Assembly (NCBI RefSeq): GCF_037975245.1
Contig: NC_092563.1
Location: 23,838,960-23,902,959, forward strand
Direction: 5' to 3'
Length of the DNA stretch: 64,000 nucleotides
DNA from: Apostichopus japonicus
Taxonomy: Eukaryota; Echinodermata; Holothuroidea; Aspidochirotida; Stichopodidae
In this document: positions 1 to 11,496 of the stretch, one piece after another
Position numbering within the stretch: position 1 is the stretch's first letter
How the letters are laid out: every line of letters starts with the position of its first letter
Program-made: the position numbers and the translations under genes
The notes under the pieces: generated by a model
What the model was told of the DNA's origin: nothing
Database searches by the model: none
Seen by the model: only the letters and a program-made list of their open reading frames with translations

Positions 1-1398
1 TGGTAAATAAAGCCACTTCCAAAAGGTGTTTGCATATGCTTTCCATTGTATGTTAGGTCATGGGCTTTAGTTGAAGGTCAGACGTCAACAGAAGAAGGAA
101 AATATAGAATTAGGACAACATGAATGGATTGAGTGCAAGTTAACCTTTAGTTTTAACAAATGGAAAATTAAAGGGCTGTGGTCCTTGGCCTTGTAGTAAA
201 GAAAACAACCCTTGCATGAATTAAGCAGATTGATTGCCTGTACTTTGGACAAACTTTCAGTAACTTTGCAACCCTTTTAGAGTTTTAGAAAACAATGGTG
301 ATGATTGGAAACATGCCAAAACTAAGAACTGCAGTAAGTCATTTTACGTCTTCTTTTGACGGTTAACATTTTGTGCGCCGGATGTACATTACTGTATAAT
401 TGTGTCATGGCACCTTTTGAGAGCGTTTGGTCCGTTCGGGTTGTAAACAAGATTGCTGCGATTGGTCAAATCATTTCACGACATGTACATCTGCCATGTT
501 GTTACCTTAGAAACGCCACTAGCGGAAGCAACCGCCGGGCTTGGTACGGCGCTTTATCGATAACATATAGCCTACCACACTATGCAGTTGGTATCATAGA
601 TTAGGTTTATGGTATATTGGGTTGCTGCACTCATCCCAGTCAGGGAATACCTATTCATATTCTCCCCAGAGATCCATCCTTTTTATGTGAATTCATCCCT
701 ATTAAGGCGAGAACCTCCATGTTGGGTCTCTTGTAATTACAACTCCCCACCCCACTCAACCTTATTTGGAAATTTGGCTTTGTTGATTATTATTATCATA
801 AGCGTGCAAATTGCTTTCCCCCCTTACCGATGCTGTTTCCCCTGCTTATTCTTATTTTCCCTGTAATTACCCCAAATTTGGTATTGATTACTTGTTTTTC
901 GGCTTTTGTATTACTTCGTCGGTTTTCGGCTTTAGTTTGTGGTAATTTCATGTTTTGTTTTGTTTTAACTTCACACTGTCTTCTTAGATAATCTGTGTTC
1001 TTCCATTTTGTTGTTGTTAAAAAATTAATATTTGTCATATATATCCTGTAGGTTCTTGAACTATACCATGAATTCCTATTGAAATCATGTGTCGCAAAAT
1101 GCGAAATACAGAATGGGTATTTTTACTGCGTTCCTCTCTTAGCTTTCTCATCTCTACTGTTGCAATGCTTTTCGGTCTAGTAGGGTTGATGGTCTTCGGA
1201 AGTGAAAGTTGAAGCTAATAATCCGAAAGTGAGTAATTAATTGGGCGCAGTGCTAAACGTTAGCAATGTGTAGACCAGGAAGATGGAAAAGTTCAGTCAC
1301 AGAGAAGGAGACCGGTTAGTGAGGAGCAGTGAGTTTGTAAGATATATATACATATGTAGGCCCAAAGAATTAAATATGTAGCACATAACCCTATGGAT
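1..1398. other. No gene recognised
   Basis: Only short reading frames with no recognisable domain. The frames at about 356-866 have no similarity that I recognise. No repeat structure stands out. Confidence 0.5.
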
Positions 1399-1839
1399 CA
1401 GGGGTTCACTAACTGGGGTGCATGAACCCCCAGGGGTTCATTGAGTCCATCCCAGGGGGTTCGTGAGACGTTTCTGAAAGTCAAAACTAGAGTACATTTT
1501 GTTGAACTAAATTCTGAAATATCATATAATTTAGTAATGTACAAAAGTCGTACCTATCGACAAACTCTTTTCGCATTCCATACGCATATGTTGCAATAGT
1601 AGTTCCGTACCGTGCATATGATAAATGACTGAATTATGAATCAGACACAGGCCGCATGACTTTGGTGAAGTTGGTGAACGCATGACAGTACAATAATACA
1701 CTATGAACTTGATCTTTACGAAGCATTGTTATGCGTATTATAGTATAATAATGACTCAGATCGTGTCTCGAAAAGTTGGGGTTCATGGACAACTCTGACA
1801 TCCACAGGGGGTTCGCGGGGATAAAGTTAGGGAACCCTG
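1399..1839. mobile_element. Non-autonomous hAT-like DNA transposon (MITE), about 441 bp
   Basis: The left end reads CAGGGGTTCACTAACTGGGG. The right end, read on the minus strand, is CAGGGTTCCCTAACTTTATC. The ends form imperfect terminal inverted repeats beginning CAGGG, as in many hAT elements. Flanking 8-mers CTATGGAT (1391-1398) and CTATATAT (1840-1847) match at 6 of 8 positions, fitting a decayed 8 bp target duplication. The interior has no transposase frame. Confidence 0.6.
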
Positions 1840-2486
1840 CTATATATGTAACAATTTGAAGGGTTGTCCCAAACTTCGTCTAAAGACTGAACATTGCAAA
1901 GTTTTAAGATTGAGATATCACGAAGTCGATATGAACTTTTATAATTGTTTTTTTTTAGTCACGTCTGCTTTTCATGGCTCTTTTTCCTTGTTCATAACTG
2001 AAGACAATTACATTTTTAATTTGAATCTCCGTTGAGAAAGGGGCACAAATAAGCTGTCATAATGCATATTTAGCTAATACTGTCAGTCAAACAGACGTGT
2101 GCTTCTGCACAAACGTAAATTGATATTCTGCTTTACGCAATTAAATATATGCTTAGTAGCTATCACGTGACAGTCTGATCTTTGCATAGAAATTGTCAAA
2201 TTTCTATGGATTTTTGTCATCCCTGTGCACACATGTATACAGTCAGAGCCGTATGCGAAATTATTTTTCCCACTTCGACGCGGCCATATTAGCATAATGG
2301 GCGTGGACTATCGGTCGTTGTTACGGCTTATTGGTCCACGTCACAGACTATGCAGTGATATCTCTCGGGTGTTTGTTTGGGTGCTGAAAGTTCTCAATTA
2401 AGTTACATGTCAGGGATTCTAGTACACGTACCAGTGTAATAAATAGTATAGTACAGAGGGACATTGCTATTTAGGCATAGTTATAG

Positions 2487-2521
2487 CAGGGAGCTGCTAC
2501 TCTAACAGTAACAGCTCCCTG
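2487..2521. repeat. 15 bp stem, 5 nt loop hairpin
   Basis: CAGGGAGCTGCTACT (2487-2501) and AGTAACAGCTCCCTG (2507-2521) pair with one mismatch around loop CTAAC. It is too short for a typical pre-miRNA. It sits between the arms of the inverted repeat pair. Confidence 0.6.
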
Positions 2522-2797
2522 GTTATAGTTAATACAGACGCAAGTGACAACTGTTTAATAAAATGGGTAGAATATTTCAAGTCCGTAACAATACCCAGTA
2601 GCGTACGTAAACTAATGATGAAAGCACGTAGGCTCCTTACTGCCGTTTAAAAGGGGGTTCATTTATAAATGAACAAATAATTTAGAATGACGGATAAAAC
2701 AATATGGGCACAATACAATACATGTATCTTTGTAGGTTTCTAGCATTGAAAGGTCAGTGGGCCTACCTGGTGTAATATGAAGTGTAATAATCAATAC

Positions 2798-2879
2798 CAC
2801 GGGAGGTTCATTTATAACTTTTCCAGACCCTGCTGTCACGGGAGGTTCTTTTCCAAACTTTTCCAGACACGGGAGGTTC
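2798..2879. repeat. Three copies of CACGGGAGGTTC
   Basis: The 12-mer occurs at 2798, 2837 and 2868, separated by related CTTTTCCAGAC-type sequence, forming a short imperfect tandem array with about 31-39 bp spacing. Confidence 0.6.
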
Positions 2880-3004
2880 ATAACACATCTAATAAACAAA
2901 CACAGTTTGATTTTGTGATGGAATTTACCTCAAGAGCTCCATAAGACCCGATTGACTGGGAGGAGCAGTCGCACATCATCATGGATCTCATGAAGTCATG
3001 TCTT

Positions 3005-3049
3005 AGGCCTGAGTATATTAGGCCTGAGTATATTAGCTGAGTATATTAT
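3005..3049. repeat. 15 bp tandem repeat, three copies
   Basis: AGGCCTGAGTATATT occurs twice in tandem, followed by a shortened copy AGCTGAGTATATT. Confidence 0.65.
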
Positions 3050-3182
3050 TAAAGAGCTATACGTAAGAGCTCGAAGTCCAAGTCACAAACTTGCCGGCCT
3101 GTGACGTATTTCATAAGCCACGCCCATGTGGCCGCGTCGAAGTGGGAAAAATAATTTCGCGAGCCGTATATATACGGCTCTG

Positions 3183-6100
3183 CATGCAGTGATACCAAGA
3201 GCGCTCACAAGAATATCAGCACAATAAACTGGTGGCGCTCTCTCCGAAATACCGGTACGCATGTTGTAAGTACAGAACACCTCCGTTCGTATGCGTATTT
3301 CTATATACGAGTGTTTTCTGTACTGTCATGCACAGTGGTTTGCCAATGGAGAATCTGTAATTTTATAGGCGTTCATATCAACACGCACTAGGAAATTCTC
3401 TTCATGGCATGTAGTGTAATTGTACGACACCAATACATGGCTCTGATTAATACTCTTCTAAAGTGAGAGCGTCCGATGTCTGCCGAGACACCTTTTTCGT
3501 AAGAGCGTCCTCTACTTTATATCACTTCAGGAAAAGCTGTCATAGTCATCTCCAGTCATATTTTCCTTGAATTAAAACGAGGTATCAACTTATAATAATG
3601 GCAAAAGGGAGGTGGAAAAAGAACAGAACCTACAACAACAGGGAGGAGCATTACAATGCTTTCATTCACAGCTAGATGTCTTAAATGAGTTTCTAAGTTA
3701 CGAAACCCAATGCCAATGTCCTCCAAGCTAGGCTGTCTTTGTAACAACTCTTCCCCACCTATTCTAATTCCCCTTCCCCCCGCCATCAGTTAAACCTCAA
3801 CTACATTGTAATATGTCCTGTATATAAACTAACGTCCTGCAAGCACAGAGTTGCAACGGCATATTCAAATTTCATCCCGGATCGGTATGGCTTTCCCCTG
3901 CAGGCTTCTGTGCCGTCATAGCTGTGTAGTAATTGAAACGAAGCACTCTTTCCTTTGTACGCTAGCAACGGACGGGTTCTTTTCTCCCTTTCACTTCTTG
4001 TATTGTAAATACTGTAGTATTCCACCAGTCTACAACACTGATGGAATACTATGCCGGAGGCCGTCCTATACTTCCCGCTGTAAATTGGTTTCTCTTATCA
4101 GGGAACAATTTGTTCACGCTATCAGTATATGAGTCACGTCTCCATCAGATGAACGAATCTACATTTATCAGAAGGATTTAAACTCGACGAGTGAAATGAT
4201 GCTACAGTATTTTTCTCCAGAGAGCGAATTAGGAAGAAGCTAAACGTACAACGAAGGAACGCCAACCTGTCGCTCGTCTCCTATACCTTTGTATATTTGG
4301 AGTAATTTGATTCTTAGAAACATCTGATTGGTCACTGATAACGTTAACGAATGAAAATATGTTGGATCGCTGAAAATATGTTGGTTCGCTGATAAATAAG
4401 CATCTATGGAGGGTAGATTGAGGGCGGGGGTTGCGCCAGAGGTTTTTGTTTGATTGGGGGAGGGGATTAGGCACAGGGGGAGAAAATGGGATATCTAGAG
4501 AGAATTAGTAAGGTAGAAATATATGGAATCCCCAGCTGTTGCTATACCGTAACATATTGTATATTTGGGTTAACTTTATAATTAGTCAAGCCTGATGGGT
4601 TTACTGGTATAATTTGTCAATGAAATATTTTGAAGAGTTGTGACTAAATTAGCATCCCTGGAAGATGGAATTTGGGGAGCAGTGCTGGATTTGGTGGATG
4701 AAAGAATTATTAAAGTCAACAGACTGCATAAAACATGTATTATTTTTCGATTGAGGACCAATGTCTTCATGTTAATCCTTCAACAGAGGGTATTGGAGGG
4801 GAAGGGAGGAAAAGGGGAGAGTGTCAGAGTGGGGTGGGTCAGCGTCCTCTACACTAAACCATGCATTAGTGATGTTTTAATAATCCCTATGTTTGCAACA
4901 TGCCGGCCGGCACTGCATACATAACATGCAATGAGAAACAGTGTTGCATTTTCTTGGAACCAATTACGAGGCAGCAAGGAGAGGCACCTAGGAGAGGCAC
5001 CAAGCAAAGCAGAAGTACCTAGTGAATCTGGGCATGACAAAACACATGAAAAGAGATAAAAAAGAGACTTCTTGTTTCTACATCACATTTTGTCTATGTT
5101 ATACAAATACAAACAAAAAGTAAACCTGTCTGGACAATTTACAATGGCTATCAATGGAGAGTGAGGAGAGAGAGACAGAGCGAGCTAGGCAGGATGGAGG
5201 GGACGATGAATACAATAGGAGGAGAAGACTGATAAATTCAGCCAATCAGAATAGAGTAAACCGGTCACATGATTGCCTTAGTATAGCCAAATGAAAACGG
5301 TTTCTCTATATATGTACACTGAGAAGAAGACAAAAATTAAGTACGAATAGGTTGTAAAAATACAACAGGACTGAAGAAATTAACAAGTTCTCAAAAAAAA
5401 AAAAAACTTGAAAAAAAAGAAGAGATTAATACATGTTTTTACATCCTTCATATTTCTCCCACCATTAGTAAAATCATAACATGAATCATGAATACAAAGC
5501 AATATATGTGTGGAGTACAGAAACATTCATTGCATGAGTTCTGTCGGTCCGGTATCCAGGGGTTTTCCGTGACCTTAGGTCAAATCGCGCTGAATGGAAT
5601 GAAAAACATGTAGTACTTGTGCATACATAATTAATATATTTAAAACTACATAACCGTGCCTAACGTATTGCGAACCGGTGAAATGATTTCAACTACAAAG
5701 ATAGCCGACACTTTCAGCATATATATAGAATTGGACAAATGCTCTGGGCAAAGACCACCGGGTATCACGATGCCAGAGAAAAAGCATGTACACTTCACAA
5801 TGGGTCGTCAAGGTATTGCAACATAATGACTACGCTTACTCAATTTCTGTTATCTCTCTTCTTTTGCTCTTTCATTGATGAATGAAGAATGGTCTACATT
5901 TTGAACTAATGAATACAGAATGGAGGAAAGTCCTCTGATTCTCACAAAATCTTTGATATGAAGTGACGTGCATTGAGACAGACAGAATAGTTGGTCTTGG
6001 TATTAATCAGCTTCCACACAGATCATAGAAAATGATCATGAAAATAGTAATCATAATAGTAACATGATTGTCTTCATGGCTTTTAAGAGAAAACGGACAA

Positions 6101-8197
6101 CAAAGCAGCAATAAATGATTTTCTTATAATCTATAAAACCATCACAGAGGTTAATTATATTAAAAGTTAAATGCTTGGCTTTAACGCGCCCTCAAAACAG
6201 TCTTTTCATCATTTTCGAGGCAATTCCCGACAGGAATCCCCAATCTACTTCAATTTTTTTTTAGAATATTGAATTTGACATATAATATACACTATTATGA
6301 AAATGTCTGGGGATAATGTGTTGCGAAGAGAATCCAACACGGTAACATCTCACTCATTCGCCTCCATGTAGTGAATAAATCTATAGGACAGCGGCATCGT
6401 TTGATTAATGGGGCTCTCCAACTGAGGTTGCAGTCATTATAGGTCCTAATATCAGAATCAAAGCAACACCATGTTGGAATCAAAGTTACACCATGTTGGA
6501 ATCAAGTAGCACCATCTCGGACTCAAACTAACACCATCTTGTGAAATGGCAGCCAATCACAAGCATGCACACGAGGGCATGAAGGGAGACGAGCTGAATG
6601 ATCGACTCAAAAAGGACGACTTGTGCCGTTTTGCCGAATGAAAAAAAAACATGTTTTAGAAAACATCAGGTTGATATTAAAGGTGCTTGAATAAGTCTGT
6701 TTGATTTAAATAATTTTGAGAAATGTTCCAACGATCTCTTCTTCGATAATTACGAATAATTATGTAATGATGGTACCACTCTGCCACTGCTAGTGGTTAC
6801 ATAGGGGGAGGGGGGACTAAAACTCATACCAACAGATTATCAAGTTGCGTGGAAGAAGATAAGACCAATACGACACCATCCTTCGTTTATTTTTTAATTT
6901 TTTATTCCTGATTATTGGGGAGTCAACTGCATTCTGTCAACAGCCAGTAAGGTTTTGTAAAACATAGCAGAACAAATGCAAGTAAAGCCGGTGTAAAAGT
7001 TGAGTACATGTCCTATAAATTACGGCATAGAAAATATATATCACATCATGAATCTTGTAGTTTTCATATTTTCTTAACTTTTCCATGCCCAAAGTCTCAC
7101 CCATTGTTATTTCTACTTTTCAGACAGATTTTATGTATAATTTTGATTTTACCAGGCTGCTAGGGTCATGCATGTATATCAACTATAAGAAATGATTTTC
7201 TCCTTCAAATAAATTTTTATTATTAATCTTCATTTTTTATTATTTATTTATGTTTTTGTTGCTCCTTGTAATGAGTTGATTTGAATAATTTGCTGAGCAA
7301 GGGATGTGTATAGCATTATAAATTAATTACCAATGCTGAGCAAGGGATGTGTATGACACTATAAATTAATTACCAATACAACATTGAAGAAAAAGGTGCA
7401 TGAAATCAAGAGAGAGAATATAAAACCCTCACACAGAGCTCATGAATACTAAAAGATGACTATACGCACCAACCATAACATATTTTCAATACAATAAACT
7501 TTCACAATAACTTTTTTTTTGGACTGCTATTAAATCTGTTTTCTATTCTCTTCTCAGAGACTTGGCATTTGTTTTTGCCGTATGAACAGCTTTTTCATTC
7601 TTCATTTTAAAACATGATATGCGAATGACACATGACAGTTCCCCCCCCCAATATCCCCTCCTCTTCCAACACCCACCCATCCCCCATTTATCTATTCCCC
7701 TTGTTCATGCCTATGTCAGTGAATGACACCAATGCACATGACTCATAGCAAACAAATTGTTAATGAATGTAAACAAGTAGCATTTACCCCCCTCCATTGA
7801 TCCCCCTCCATTGACCCCCCCCACCCTCCAGAATTCCACAGAGTTATGTGAGTCACAGGACTCTAGGGATGTCCTGTCAAGGTAAATGATACACTTACCC
7901 ATCACCCTTACCCATCATCAGCATTAGTGAACCTTTTCATGATAAAAACACAAAATAAAAATAAAAAGTTGCGAGACCTCCCTTCTGCCAACACCTTACT
8001 CCCGAACTTGCTCTTTACACACTTTGTAACTCTGAAATAACTATTCATAGAGGATGAAATAGTGACACCTAAAAAAAATTAAAAAAGGAAGAATAAAAGA
8101 AGGGAAGACGGGAAAAACTCCAGAAACAAGTCTGTTCAACATCATAATACAGTGAGTGAGGTCACAGCATTGTAGTACAAAGAGCACAGATCTTTAC
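3183..8197. other. No gene recognised; A+T-rich with small tandem duplications
   Basis: No exon with convincing coding character. It holds four degenerate units of about 22 bp at 6456-6545 (variants of ACACCATGTTGGAATCAA) and a 43 bp tandem duplication at 7291-7376. Part of it may be the 3' UTR or downstream flank of the minus-strand receptor gene; several minus-strand AATAAA hexamers lie at about 7210-7255. Confidence 0.4.
7291..7376. repeat. 43 bp tandem duplication
   Basis: TGCTGAGCAAGGGATGTGTA begins at 7291 and again at 7334; the two copies differ only around TAGCATTA versus TGACACTA. Confidence 0.8.
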
Positions 8198-8332
8198 ATG
8201 TATGTATGCGTGTATGTATGTATGTATGTATGTATTTTAGATCCTCCTGTAAGCAGGAACTCGCGAAGAAGCCTCATTGGCTTATCAAAGCCGCACGCTG
8301 ACCGAAGTCAGTCTCTTAGATTCATATGTAAC
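8198..8332 (-). mobile_element. 5'-truncated SINE with (CATA)n tail, family B
   Basis: The body is nearly identical to the 3' part of the plus-strand element at 32956-33193, in opposite orientation. The TATG microsatellite at 8198-8235 is its 3' simple-repeat tail read from the other strand. The tRNA-like head is missing, as expected from 5' truncation during reverse transcription. Confidence 0.65.
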
Positions 8333-11089
8333 ATGTAGAGATGTTCATAGGAGACTTCACAGATAAAATCATAATCAATCTACCTTCCATAGTGACTCAG
8401 CAGCACATCATTCACTGCTACATAAGGAAAGCCCCTTTATAAATAAACATCGTTACAGTCTTACACAATTAAACAGCATGTATTTGCCACGGGAGGCTAC
8501 TGTTGTACAGGACATATAAAGTATGATAAATCTAATAATAGCAGAAGCTGAAACTTAACTCTCTCCCACCCTCCCCACCCCGCCCCCAACCATCAAGAAA
8601 AAGCAGCAAAACTCAAAACAAAGATGTAAAATAATTATGAGTGTGACAAGCGGGCAAAAACGTAAATTACTACGCTTAACCTTGGCTATCTGTTACACAT
8701 GAAATAAGATTTTCTATTAAAAAACACGCGGAACAAAAATACATGAGATTTTACAAAACGTATCTTGCGCGGATATGAATACGAATCTTGAAGGTGATCA
8801 AAAAGCTTTCTTTAGTTCAAATTATCTTTTCTTTCTTTCCTTTTTTGGTATATAACTTTGACAAAAACATAGGGTATTCTTTGGAGAGAAAATGCCAGCT
8901 GGCTACAAAACACAAAACTGACTCACAAGTTAACAACTATCTACTTTAAAAGGACCTAATGCCTCAGCAAATAAAACACAAATTAGAAATGGATACAGGG
9001 GAGGGGAGGGGAGGGGAGGGGAGGAGTGAGAAAATGTTAAAAACCATTAAATGATCCCAAATAATTCAAGTAAGGAAAAAACAAGGAATATTTTTCGAAC
9101 CTGTTTTGGGGGTTTATACTTTCAAACTTTTGTACTTTTTGTCTTGTTTCAATACAATTCTATCACTATTGTCACCAGAAGAATCCACCAAAAAAATAAA
9201 AAATCAAGTACTGAAATATAAGAAATGAAGCCTAGAGAAAATTCACATTTCATTTCTTATAAAATGCAGCAAAAATTGACAACCACAAAATGTGAGAAAA
9301 ACTTGTGTCAACAATGTGATCATTGTCAGCACCCTTTAAGAAAACACTAATACGATGTACACATCCATACTTACAACAAGAAATGCTATATACAGGAATA
9401 CGTCTGAATTTGTTTAAGAAACAAAACAAGAGCATTTGGCATCGAGTTTAACAGCAAAAAAACAGGAAAAGAGAAGAAGAATATGAAGAATAACAAAGGA
9501 GACAATGTGACAGTTCACCTAACATAGTAATCTAAGTACTGAATACATAGCCTAAGCTGTATTAAAACTTACTGTTTGAATATATACATGACCTAGTCAA
9601 AATTTACCTTGATTCCTTCATCCCTGTAAAAATGAGCAGAACACCCCCCCCCCACCCCAAGAAAAATCTGAATACAATAATGTACATCACAATTCAATGA
9701 GTATATGCCAATATTAGGCCTCGACATTATACACCTTTCTGATTTTTGCCAAGCATAAATTTTCTATATTTTTCTCTAAACTGGATTTATGTATGATATT
9801 CTTTGCAAATTGACTGAAAATTCAAAAAGTTCTTGATCTGTTGAAATAGATCATACCTTCGACAGCCACCGAGATATTTTCATGAAAGGGTCATTAAGTA
9901 TGTTGGTATTTTGAACACTAACCATCAGTATGGAACATTTAGCCGACACCAGAGTGTGGAAGTGCCTTCACATCCTTCCCACAGTAGAAGAATTTACAGG
10001 CGCTTTTCATGTAAATATATGTGTTTATACCTTCACACCTCTGCTGTGTGCATTCCCAACCACCGCTCACGCACTGGCAGCGGCTCTCTCTCAGAGTATG
10101 CCTTGCCTGGATCACAAACTTCCCGCCGATCAATATATCTGTCTATCCCAGACTCTTCTGGGAACGGTTTCTTCACTCTCTAAAATTAGTTCTGTATAAA
10201 CAGATGCAGCAGTTTTGTAGTCGGGATAATGGAGGCAGAACCAAACGAAAGACTGAGCCTGCTAGTGGATAGATTCCGATGCTTTGAAGATTTTTTTAGG
10301 AGTGATAAATTATAGTCAATGATGACAATTTGTCATGTATGAATTATGATATCAGGAAGAAGACTATGTACAATATACAGTATCCATGGCAACAAGGAAA
10401 TCAAATGACTTTCATTAAAACCTTGACATTCCTTCAAAGGTAGAAACAGCCAAACATTCACCAAACCCACAAACCTGAAGAAAAAAAACACCATAAAAAT
10501 GCCTTTTTGTTTTAATTTTTGTCAAATCAACCATGGAATCAATTTGTTTCCCAAAATTTCAAAGTAATACTAATGTTAAAACTAGGTAACAAAAAATATT
10601 TTGATATTTGGCAAATATGATGTTTGCCTTGTGATTCCTATTGGTCATTACCAAACCTTGCCAAAATGAATTAAAAATCAGCAGTTGAATGGCAACAGGT
10701 AAGAGAGAGGAGTGAAGTGAATAATTGTCTTTAAAATCACAGAAATGATCGTAAAAAAATAACGACGTCCTAATAGAAAACGTCATCGCTCCTCGACGGG
10801 TACGACGGCGTTCTTTTTTGAAGAGGAAAGACTAGAATAACGGTTTCTACTCTTGCGCTGTCTGCTTTCACAGTTCCGTCAATGTTATCTATCTCCTTTC
10901 TCTCTTTCTGTCTCTCATGAGGACCGCAACGCAGTAACGACAAACTCTCGATTAAAGTACTTGCATGGTTTTTTTTATAAACCCTTTATAGATGATCTCT
11001 CTCTCTGGTAACGACCTGTCATCCTTTCATAGCTAATTAACTACATACGCTGATTAAAGTATCTTTGCCCCTGTCCGCACTAAGAGCTA
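8333..11089 (-). other. Probable 3' UTR or flank of the receptor-like gene
   Basis: Directly downstream of the TAG stop on the minus strand and without recognisable coding sequence. An ATTAAA hexamer on the minus strand near 10513 is one candidate poly(A) signal, but the end cannot be fixed by eye. A (GGGGA)n tract lies at 8998-9023. Confidence 0.35.
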
Positions 11090-11496
11090 CTAAACCTTCT
11101 GTGGGTGTCCTGCCCGGCCGTTATACGAATTGGCAGGATTGTACACCGGCTGGTAACCCGCGTGTCCGTTCTGCTGGTTCCCCTGGTTGTAGCTCGGGTA
11201 GTTGGGCTGTGGCCTCCCGGACATGGACGAATACGAGGAATAGTTGGAAGGGTTTGAGTTGTGGGTATGGTACGGGGCGGTGGCGGGAGGGGTCGGTCTG
11301 GGCGCCATGTTGGTCATGTTGGTACTCTGGAACGACTTCTGTTCTTGGACGTCGCCTTGTTTCCGGCAGCAACAGCAACAGCAGCAGCAACAGATGCAGA
11401 CGAGTAACAGAAGTACCACAGTGAGGGCCAGGGCAGAGGCGACCACCACTACCATCGTGAACCCGTATTCCTCCACCAAATCGTGCCACATGTTGA
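11090..11496 (-). CDS. Receptor-like gene exon 4: transmembrane helix, poly-Cys stretch, cytoplasmic tail
   Basis: A 407 nt terminal exon runs from a TCTCTTTCAG acceptor to a TAG stop at 11092-11090. It encodes residues 218-352: an acidic/aromatic stalk, a hydrophobic helix MVVVVASALALTVVLLLLVC, then I and nine Cys in a row followed by RK. The tail has eight tyrosines (293, 303, 306, 317, 320, 332, 336, 342). The poly-Cys run is encoded by alternating TGT/TGC codons, so at DNA level it is a CAR-type microsatellite on the plus strand. Cytoplasmic Cys next to a helix are commonly S-palmitoylated. Confidence 0.9.

Larger units (their letters stand above)
2244..3182. repeat. Inverted-repeat pair (32 bp perfect core) flanking about 840 bp
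   Basis: A 32-base block at 2255-2286 recurs exactly as its reverse complement at 3129-3160. Similarity continues on both sides: AGAGCCGTA on the outer side of the left arm, ATGGGCGTGG and ACGTCACAG further in. The right arm also contains the perfect 20 bp palindrome GAGCCGTATATATACGGCTC (3161-3180). It could be a foldback or MITE-type element or duplicated regulatory sequence. No coding potential. Confidence 0.6.

Noticed and set aside
356-866. Two adjacent plus-strand frames of 82 and 85 codons
   Set aside because: Composition is not protein-like, no domain is recognisable and no splice context supports them.
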